Shown: piece after piece, positions 16,106 to 21,912 of the stretch | Layout of the letters: each line of letters begins with the position of its first letter | Numbering within the stretch: position 1 is the first letter of the stretch | Assembly (NCBI GenBank): GCA_964478325.1 | Contig: CAYZIA010000015.1 | Location: 1-21,912 of the forward strand | DNA from: DUAL01 sp964478325 | GTDB taxonomy: Bacteria; Bacteroidota; Bacteroidia; Flavobacteriales; BACL11 | Direction: 5' to 3' | Length of the DNA stretch: 21,912 bases | Made by a program: the position numbers and the translations under genes | Notes under the pieces: generated by a model | Databases searched by the model: none | Told to the model about the DNA's origin: nothing | Seen by the model: only the letters and a program-made list of their open reading frames with translations

Positions 16106-16113
16106 CAAAATTA
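16106..16113 (-). promoter_or_regulatory. -7 promoter element (TAATTTTG) directly before the glucosaminidase start
   Basis: TAATTTTG on the minus strand ends four bases before the GTG start at 16101, so the transcript would begin at or inside the start codon, a second candidate leaderless mRNA. It is divergent from the hutU element at 16134-16141. Confidence 0.5.
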
Positions 16114-16133
16114 GGAAAGTAATTATGATTCTG

Positions 16134-16141
16134 TATATTTG
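16134..16141 (+). promoter_or_regulatory. -7 promoter element (TATATTTG) of hutU
   Basis: TATATTTG matches TAnnTTTG and lies 68 bases before the hutU ATG at 16210, giving a leader of about 60 bases. The leader holds a 20-codon frame (16161-16223) that overlaps the hutU start; see rejected items. No -33 TTG was clear. Confidence 0.45.
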
Positions 16142-16209
16142 AAATTTAAATCTTTAACTTATGACAGAATTCATTGGACTACTTACGTTAATTCTCAGAA
16201 CAGGGTTTA

Positions 16210-18213
16210 ATGAAAAAGTTTAAAGAGGCAATATTAAAAGGAATCCCATCTCAGCTTCCTAGAAAAAAAGAGGTTAATCCAAATATTAGTCATGCTCCTA
16301 ATCGTAAAGATATACTTACCAAAAAGGAAAAGAAACTTGCAATCCGTAATGCTTTGCGTTATTTTCCTGAGCACATGCACGTTACTTTAGCGTCTGAATT
16401 TACTAAAGAACTTAAAACTCACGGAAGAATTTACATGTATCGTTTTATGCCTAATTATGAAATTAAAGCAAGACATTTAGAAGACTTTCCTCATAAAAGT
16501 AAGCAAGCAGCAGCAATTCAAATGATGCTTTCTAATAACTTAGATCATGCTATTGCACAACACCCAGAGGAATTAATTACTTATGGTGGAAATGGTGCTG
16601 TTTTTCAGAATTGGGCACAATATCTATTATGCATGCAATATTTGGCAGAAATGACTAATGAGCAAACTTTGGTTTTATATTCTGGTCATCCAATGGGATT
16701 ATTTCCATCCCACAAAGACGCACCTAGAGTTGTAATCACAAATGGCATGATGATTCCTAACTATTCCAAACCGGATGATTGGGAAAAGTTTAATGCTTTA
16801 GGTGTTACTCAATATGGACAAATGACTGCTGGTTCTTTCATGTATATTGGTCCTCAAGGAATTGTACATGGAACAACTATTACAATCATTAATGCAGCAA
16901 GAAAGATTGATATAAAAGCAGAAGATTTAAGTGGTAAAATATTTGTTACTGCAGGATTAGGAGGAATGAGTGGTGCACAGCCTAAGGCTAGTGTTATAGC
17001 TAAAGGTATCTGTATAGTAGCAGAAGTTAACCCTCAAGCAACCCACAAAAGACAAAAACAAGGATGGATAGATGAAGTTTACAAAGATTTGAATAAATTA
17101 CTAGATAGAGCAATCATTGCAAGAGATAATAAAGAAGCGGTCTCAATTGCTTACAATGGAAACATAGTTGATTTATGGGAGAAAATAGTTGAACGAAATA
17201 TTCATATTGAAATAGGATCTGATCAAACCTCACTACATAATCCATGGGCAGGTGGCTACTACCCTGTTGAATTAAGTTATGAGCAAGCCAATGAAATGAT
17301 GGTTAAGAATCCTAAACAATTTAAAAAAGAAGTGCAAAAAACATTGGTTCGACATACAAATGCAATCAATAAATTAACTGAAAGAGGAATGTATTTTTTT
17401 GATTATGGTAATGCTTTTCTACTTGAAGCAAGCCGTGCAGGAGCTAATATCTTAAATAACAAAGGAGATTTTAAATACCCATCTTATGTACAGGATATTA
17501 TGGGACCAATGTGCTTTGATTATGGTTTTGGTCCTTTCAGATGGGTATGTACTTCTAATGACCCAAAAGATTTAGCGATAACAGATAGTATCGCATGTGA
17601 AATATTGGAAAGAATCATAAAAAATTCCACTGAGGAAATTAAACTTCAAATGCGTGATAATATTAATTGGATAAAAGCTGCACGAGAAAATAAAATGGTA
17701 ATTGGTTCACAAGCACGAATTTTATATACTAATGCTGAAGGAAGAATAAAAATTGCTGAAGCATTTAACAATGCAATTTCTGATGGCACTCTATCCGCTC
17801 CTGTTGTGTTAGGTCGTGATCATCATGATGTATCAGGGACAGATTCTCCTTACAGAGAAACTTCCAATATTTATGATGGTTCACAATTTACTGCTGATAT
17901 GGCTATACATAATGTAATTGGAGATAGTTTTAGAGGAGCAACATGGGTATCTATCCATAATGGTGGTGGGGTTGGATGGGGTGAAGCAATTAATGGTGGT
18001 TTTGGTTTGCTTTTAGATGGCTCTACAGATGCTGATAGAAGATTAAAATCTATGCTTTTCTGGGATGTAAATAATGGAATCTCCAGAAGAAGTTGGGCAA
18101 GAAACGAAGAAGCAAATCTTACAATAAAAAGAGCTATGCAAATGAATCCAAATCTAAAAGTCACAATGCCAAATATTGCTAAAGATGAGTTAATTGAAGG
18201 ATTAAATTTCTAA
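16210..18213 (+). CDS. hutU: urocanate hydratase, long Bacteroidota form
   Basis: Urocanate hydratase adds water to urocanate, the second step of histidine breakdown, using tightly bound NAD+. The 667-residue protein is longer than the roughly 550-residue proteobacterial and Bacillus enzymes, as is usual in Bacteroidota. It opens with FKEAILKGIPSQLP and HAPNRKDILTKKEKKLA. The NAD site GLGGMSGAQPKA is at 249-260. The active-site cysteine is C435 in MGPMCFDYGFGPFRWV. The C-terminal block contains HHDVSGTDSPYRETSNI and VSIHNGGGVGWGEAINGGFG. The other hut genes (hutH, hutI, hutG) are not in the window. It is the first gene of a run with truA, whose ATG overlaps the hutU TAA (TAATG). A base-composition difference from its neighbours is not evident. 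Confidence 0.95.
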   Translation: MKKFKEAILKGIPSQLPRKKEVNPNISHAPNRKDILTKKEKKLAIRNALRYFPEHMHVTLASEFTKELKTHGRIYMYRFMPNYEIKARHLEDFPHKSKQAAAIQMMLSNNLDHAIAQHPEELITYGGNGAVFQNWAQYLLCMQYLAEMTNEQTLVLYSGHPMGLFPSHKDAPRVVITNGMMIPNYSKPDDWEKFNALGVTQYGQMTAGSFMYIGPQGIVHGTTITIINAARKIDIKAEDLSGKIFVTAGLGGMSGAQPKASVIAKGICIVAEVNPQATHKRQKQGWIDEVYKDLNKLLDRAIIARDNKEAVSIAYNGNIVDLWEKIVERNIHIEIGSDQTSLHNPWAGGYYPVELSYEQANEMMVKNPKQFKKEVQKTLVRHTNAINKLTERGMYFFDYGNAFLLEASRAGANILNNKGDFKYPSYVQDIMGPMCFDYGFGPFRWVCTSNDPKDLAITDSIACEILERIIKNSTEEIKLQMRDNINWIKAARENKMVIGSQARILYTNAEGRIKIAEAFNNAISDGTLSAPVVLGRDHHDVSGTDSPYRETSNIYDGSQFTADMAIHNVIGDSFRGATWVSIHNGGGVGWGEAINGGFGLLLDGSTDADRRLKSMLFWDVNNGISRRSWARNEEANLTIKRAMQMNPNLKVTMPNIAKDELIEGLNF

Positions 18214-18959
18214 TGCGTCTTTTCATTGAATTATCTTTTAACGGAAACAACTTTCATGGTTGGCAAATTCAACCAAATGCCAATACCATTCAAGCCGAAT
18301 TGAATAAAGCACTTTCTATCATTTTGAAAGATGTAATCTCAGTAGTTGGTGCTGGGCGTACAGATGCTGGCGTGCATGCAAAACAAATGTTTGCTCATTT
18401 TGATTTTGAAGGGGATCTTAAAATAGAGATATTACTTGCAAAACTAAATAGTTTTCTTCCTAATGATATTTCAGTCCATAAAATTTTTAAAGTAAATAAC
18501 AATACTCATGCTCGCTTTGATGCTATTAGTCGAACTTATCAGTATTATATTACAAATGAGAAAAATCCTTTTAATAAGAATATTTATCTACATTACAAAA
18601 AATTAAACATAGATGCCATGAACTTGGCTTGTAAATATCTTTTAGGAAAACAAGATTTTACTTCCTTCTCCAAATTACATACTCAAACTCATACTAACGA
18701 TTGTAATGTAATTATTGCGAATTGGCAACAGCAAGAAAATAAACTTCTTTTTACAATAAAGGCCGATAGATTTTTAAGAAATATGGTGCGTGCAATTGTA
18801 GGTACTTTATTAGAAGTAGGTGAAGGTAAAATAGAACCTAAAAAAATAAAAGAAATAATAGCAAAAAAAGATAGAAGTGAAGCCGGCGTTTCTGTACCAG
18901 CACATGCTCTTTTTATTGCCAAAATTGAATATCCTGAGAATATTCAAACAATATACTAA
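18213..18959 (+). CDS. truA: tRNA pseudouridine(38-40) synthase
   Basis: TruA converts uridines 38-40 of the tRNA anticodon stem-loop to pseudouridine. The 248-residue protein has the family N-terminus MRLFIELSFNGNNFHGWQ and the catalytic block GAGRTDAGVHA (D51 nucleophile). Later family motifs are FDAISRTYQYYI, DFTSFSKLHTQTHTNDC, and FLRNMVRAIVGTLLEVGEGKI. Length is normal. The start codon overlaps the hutU stop by one base, so it is probably translated from the same message; pairing with a histidine-degradation gene looks like shared transcription, not shared function. The ABC exporter follows after 38 bases on the same strand. Confidence 0.95.
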   Translation: MRLFIELSFNGNNFHGWQIQPNANTIQAELNKALSIILKDVISVVGAGRTDAGVHAKQMFAHFDFEGDLKIEILLAKLNSFLPNDISVHKIFKVNNNTHARFDAISRTYQYYITNEKNPFNKNIYLHYKKLNIDAMNLACKYLLGKQDFTSFSKLHTQTHTNDCNVIIANWQQQENKLLFTIKADRFLRNMVRAIVGTLLEVGEGKIEPKKIKEIIAKKDRSEAGVSVPAHALFIAKIEYPENIQTIY

Positions 18960-18997
18960 TTACAAAACCAGAACTCAATAATTACCAAGAATAATAA

Positions 18998-20758
18998 ATG
19001 CCGACAAGCAAAACAGGAGAGATAATAGATTATCAGTTACTAAAAAGAATATTAAGATTTTCAATTCCTTATAGGTCAAAAATGTGGCTTACTGCAATTT
19101 TTGCAATTCTATTAGCTTTTTTGGCACCTTTACGTCCAATACTTATCAATTATGCTTTAGATAATTTTGTATTAATACCAAACTTGGAACTTCTTTTTCA
19201 GATAACAATCTTAATGATTATTATTTTAGCTCTTGAGTCAATTGTTCAGTTTTATTATATTTATTATGCTGCTTGTATTGGGCAATATGTTATACAAGAT
19301 TTAAGAGGAAAAATATACAAGCATATTGTAAGTTTAAAACTTTCTTTTTTCGATAAAACTCCTATTGGTACAGTGGTTACTCGTACTATCTCTGATATTG
19401 AAACCATTGCTGCTATTTTTTCAGAGGGACTACTAATTATCATTGCTGAACTACTAAAAATTGTAGTCGTTGTTACTGTTATGATTTATACTGATTTTAA
19501 GCTCACTATTGTTTCCTTGTCTTCTATTCCAATACTACTTATTGCAACTTCTTGGTTTAAGCGCTCTATCAAATCTGCTTTTCAACAAATACGTACTCAA
19601 GTTTCAATAATGAATGCTTTTATACAAGAACATATTGTAGGTATGAATATCGTTCAGATTTTTGTTCGAGAAAAAGCTGAATACCAAAAATTCAAAAAAA
19701 TCAATAAAGCACATCAAGATGCACATATTCGGTCCATTTTGTATTATTCTATTTTCTTTCCTGTAGTCGAAATTTTATCAGCTACTTCCATAGGACTCAT
19801 TATTTGGTGGGGAGGTAGCGCTATCCTATCTGGGCAAAATGTTACTTTTGGGGAACTAGTAGCTTTCATTTTATATATTCATATGCTTTTCCGTCCAATT
19901 CGTCAGTTAGCTGATAGATTTAATATTTTACAAATGGGAATTGTTGGTTCTGAAAGAGTCTTCAGAATCCTGGATACTGACAAAAAAATAAAAGATAATA
20001 GTAATCGCGTTTTGAAAAAAGTTAAAGGAGATATAACTTTTAATAATGTATTTTTTGCCTATAACAAAGAACAATGGGTTTTAAAAGATATTAATTTTTA
20101 TATTGAGGCAGGGGAAACACTAGCACTTGTTGGTGAAACTGGTGCAGGAAAAACCTCTGTAACTAATGTGCTTAATCGTTTTTACGATATTCAAAAAGGA
20201 AGTATAAATATTGATAACTATTCTATCCAAGAAGTAAAACTTAGCTCGTTGCGTGAACAGATTGCTTTTGTTCAACAGGAAGTATTTTTATTCTCAGATT
20301 CAATCTTTAACAATATTACGCTTTATGATGAACATATAAGTATTCAGAAGGTAAAAGAAGCAGCTAAGAATATAGGAATTCATAGCTTTATTAAATCTCT
20401 TCCTGGAGGTTACAATTATTCAGTTGGAGAAAGAGGAGTTACCCTTTCTACTGGGCAAAGACAACTCATTGCTTTCTTAAGAGTGTATGTTCGTAATCCT
20501 AGAATCTTAATTTTAGATGAGGCAACCTCGTCAATTGATACAGAAACAGAGCAATTATTACAAAATGCATTAGAAAAATTAGTAGAAAACAGAACGCTTA
20601 TTATTATTGCTCACCGCCTTTCTACTATAAAAAATGCAGATAAAATTCTTCTATTTAAAGATGGTGAAATTGCAGAACAAGGCTCTCATAATGATTTGAT
20701 GTCTCAAAAAGGAATCTACCAAAATATGTACAGCACCCAACAATCTTTAGAGAACTGA
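18998..20758 (+). CDS. ABC exporter, MsbA-like half-transporter with fused ATPase
   Basis: A 586-residue type IV-fold ABC exporter half. The transmembrane domain (about 20-310, six helices) contains LKLSFFDKTPIGTVVTRT.SDIE, the first coupling-helix region. The nucleotide-binding domain has Walker A GETGAGKTS (379-387), Q-loop QQE (426-428), signature LSTGQ (483-487), Walker B ILILDE (503-508) and switch histidine H539 in AHRLSTIK. It should work as a homodimer or heterodimer in the inner membrane. Close relatives are annotated as lipid A or multidrug exporters; the substrate cannot be read from sequence. No second half-transporter is adjacent, which favours a homodimer. It lies 38 bases after truA with no visible promoter between, so co-transcription is likely. 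Confidence 0.9.
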   Translation: MPTSKTGEIIDYQLLKRILRFSIPYRSKMWLTAIFAILLAFLAPLRPILINYALDNFVLIPNLELLFQITILMIIILALESIVQFYYIYYAACIGQYVIQDLRGKIYKHIVSLKLSFFDKTPIGTVVTRTISDIETIAAIFSEGLLIIIAELLKIVVVVTVMIYTDFKLTIVSLSSIPILLIATSWFKRSIKSAFQQIRTQVSIMNAFIQEHIVGMNIVQIFVREKAEYQKFKKINKAHQDAHIRSILYYSIFFPVVEILSATSIGLIIWWGGSAILSGQNVTFGELVAFILYIHMLFRPIRQLADRFNILQMGIVGSERVFRILDTDKKIKDNSNRVLKKVKGDITFNNVFFAYNKEQWVLKDINFYIEAGETLALVGETGAGKTSVTNVLNRFYDIQKGSINIDNYSIQEVKLSSLREQIAFVQQEVFLFSDSIFNNITLYDEHISIQKVKEAAKNIGIHSFIKSLPGGYNYSVGERGVTLSTGQRQLIAFLRVYVRNPRILILDEATSSIDTETEQLLQNALEKLVENRTLIIIAHRLSTIKNADKILLFKDGEIAEQGSHNDLMSQKGIYQNMYSTQQSLEN

Positions 20759-20804
20759 GCTTATAAGAAATAAAAATTAGATTTATTTTTCTCATATTTA
20801 TTGT

Positions 20805-20812
20805 TAATTTTG
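20805..20812 (+). promoter_or_regulatory. -7 promoter element (TAATTTTG) of the secreted propeller gene
   Basis: TAATTTTG matches TAnnTTTG in the 138-base gap after the ABC exporter and lies 84 bases before the ATG at 20897, implying a leader near 80 bases. I saw no convincing terminator hairpin for the exporter in this gap. Confidence 0.4.
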
Positions 20813-20896
20813 TAATTCTTGAAATAACATGCTCTTACTACCTATAAGGATAAAAAAATATACAATAAGTTGCATTAGCTTAATCTATCAAAAAAA

Positions 20897-21634
20897 ATGA
20901 AAAAAATAATTTGTCTTTTGGGATTCCTCTTAGTTTGTACTAAATCAAATGCACAAACTACAGATTGGGTTTTATCTTTTGGAGGAACTTCATCAGATAA
21001 AGGTATATCAATTGGTACAGATTCATTAGGATTTATTTACTGTAGTGGGTATTTTAATAATGAAGCGACCTTTGGTAGTATTACGCTTACTAATTCTCCA
21101 TTAAGTACTTGGGGAAATAATAAAGAGGTTTTTGTTTTTAAGATGGACTCACTTGGAAATGTTCTTTGGGCAATTGCTGGAGGAGATCAAACAGGTAGTT
21201 GTTGCGATGATAGAGCATTAGGCATGCACGTCACTCCAGGTGGCGATGTTTTTATTACTGGCACATTTTGGAGCATTTTTGATATTGGATCTTTAAGTGT
21301 GCCTGGAGCTCAGCTAAATAATCATGATAATTCATTATTAGCTAAAATAGATAAGAATGGAAATCCTGTTTGGGTAATTGGATTTGGTGGGGATAACACT
21401 TCAGGTGGATGCCCTTATCCTATTTATGATGCTGATGATCATTCATATGATGTAACAGTAGATAATAATGGTTTTATATATGTAACAGGTTTTTTCTCAG
21501 GTTATGATGCAGATTTTGATAATCTTTCAATTTCAAATCCTGAATGGGGTAATGATTGTCAGCCTATGGGCTATATTGGAAAATTAGATCCTAATGGTAA
21601 TTGGATTTGGATCAGTTCTCAAATATTTATGTAG
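20897..21634 (+). CDS. secreted SBBP-like beta-propeller protein, first part (reading frame breaks at about 21608)
   Basis: The protein starts with a signal peptide (MKKIICLLGFLLVCTKSNA, then QTTDW). It consists of SBBP-like repeats, each with a strand such as GFIYCSGYF, DVFITGTF or GFIYVTGFF and a segment such as VFKMDSLGNVLWA, LAKIDKNGNPVWV or IGKLDPNGNWIW. Such proteins form extracellular beta-propellers, and in Bacteroidota many carry a C-terminal type 9 secretion signal; the C-terminus is not in the window, so that is unknown. After W238 of GNWIW the frame leaves the repeat pattern and ends at a stop seven codons later, while the pattern resumes in another frame at 21610. Native frame is therefore about 20897-21610. 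Confidence 0.8.
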   Translation: MKKIICLLGFLLVCTKSNAQTTDWVLSFGGTSSDKGISIGTDSLGFIYCSGYFNNEATFGSITLTNSPLSTWGNNKEVFVFKMDSLGNVLWAIAGGDQTGSCCDDRALGMHVTPGGDVFITGTFWSIFDIGSLSVPGAQLNNHDNSLLAKIDKNGNPVWVIGFGGDNTSGGCPYPIYDADDHSYDVTVDNNGFIYVTGFFSGYDADFDNLSISNPEWGNDCQPMGYIGKLDPNGNWIWISSQIFM

Positions 21635-21912
21635 TTGGAGGATTTCAGAATAGAGGAGTAAGTCAGATAGCTGCTTATGGTCCTTTTTCCCTTACATCTA
21701 ATGGGGAGTGGGACGCATTCATTTTTAAGATGGATAAGGACGGAAATTGGATTTGGGCAAAAGGCATTGGAAGTAATAAAACAGATAGGGCTAATGGAAT
21801 AGCTGTTGATGTTTGTGATGAAATTTATATTACTGGAGAATATCGAAACCCTATGGTATTTCAAGGTGCAAACGCATAAAATGCAACAGATACTTTAAGT
21901 CATAAACAGAAA
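21610..21912 (+). CDS. continuation of the SBBP-like propeller protein in a shifted frame, with an in-frame TAA (partial)
   Basis: From 21610 the repeats continue: DQFSNIYVVGGFQN, then FIFKMDKDGNWIWAKGIG, then DEIYITGEYRN. Comparing repeat spacing (about 23 residues from the W of GNWIW to IY in the intact repeat at about 21755-21829, only about 6 across the break) suggests about 17 codons lost plus a frame change at the junction. A TAA at 21877-21879 then interrupts the frame, but eleven more codons (starting NATDTLSH) stay open to the edge of the window. An independent start at the TTG at 21601 is not credible. I read it as one gene damaged by assembly errors. Confidence 0.65.

Noticed and set aside
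16161..16223. A 20-codon frame (starting MTEFIGLL) in the hutU leader, overlapping the hutU start
   Set aside because: It has no histidine run or other attenuator feature, no recognisable homology, and no supporting hairpin, so it may be chance. Its overlap with the hutU ATG is noted in case a leader peptide is later found.
17871..18922. Open minus-strand frames inside hutU (17871-18164) and truA (18689-18922)
   Set aside because: They are shadows of strongly conserved coding sequence on the plus strand and resemble no family.
21619..21864. Minus-strand open frame at the right edge
   Set aside because: It is antisense to the propeller repeats and shows no recognisable protein features.
21601..21879. 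A separate small gene starting at TTG 21601
   Set aside because: Its sequence continues the propeller repeats of the upstream gene in another frame, so it is a fragment and not an independent gene.
1..21912. CRISPR arrays, tRNA genes, insertion sequences, toxin-antitoxin pairs, phage or defence systems
   Set aside because: I looked in the gaps and at gene products on both strands and saw no direct-repeat arrays, cloverleaf sequences, transposase motifs or defence-gene families.

Overview
The window is about 21.9 kb of AT-rich DNA (roughly 30% G+C by eye), densely packed with 17 protein genes. It is almost certainly from a member of the Bacteroidota, most likely Flavobacteriia or a close relative. 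The evidence is a type B L31 next to a Bacteroidota-type GlmU-like protein, the long (667-residue) form of urocanate hydratase, a Bacteroidota-style LuxC-family acyl-CoA reductase, an SBBP-like propeller protein, and repeated TAnnTTTG promoter -7 elements without Shine-Dalgarno sequences. No tRNA, rRNA, CRISPR array, insertion sequence, phage gene or recognisable defence system was found. No gap between genes exceeds about 140 bases.

Layout. Positions 1-3537 (minus strand) hold lon, interrupted near the left edge, then a GlmU-like sugar nucleotidyltransferase/acetyltransferase and ribosomal protein L31 type B. Positions 3659-7056 alternate in strand: a beta-helix lipoprotein (+), a LuxC-family acyl-CoA reductase (-), and a secreted protein of unknown function (+). 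Positions 7043-10847 (minus) form a surface-polysaccharide operon transcribed as flippase (Wzx type), chain-length regulator (Wzz type), then O-antigen ligase/polymerase. Diverging from it at 10875 is a glycosyltransferase (+), coupled by stop/start overlaps to rnhB and then to a large membrane-anchored DUF3352-like/propeller protein (ends 15225). A glucosaminidase (15226-16101, minus) follows. Then come urocanate hydratase, truA and an MsbA-like ABC exporter (+), and last a secreted beta-propeller protein that is broken at the right edge.

How the genes fit together. The flippase, Wzz, ligase/polymerase and glycosyltransferase would together build and export a surface glycan. The ABC exporter may add a lipid export step, but its substrate cannot be read from sequence. 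The glucosaminidase and the GlmU-like protein touch peptidoglycan turnover and UDP-GlcNAc supply. The rest are housekeeping genes (L31, RNase HII, TruA, Lon) or isolated metabolic genes (HutU, acyl-CoA reductase).

Main caution. All gene disruptions (two in-frame stops and one deletion/frameshift) fall within about 310 bases of either end of the window, while about 21 kb of interior sequence is intact. This looks like poor contig ends rather than biology. The rest is mostly ordinary genome. The points most worth a look are compact transcription architecture (candidate leaderless genes, face-to-face promoters, convergent genes with touching or overlapping stops), one glucosaminidase with an unusual C-terminal half, and one uncharacterised secreted protein.
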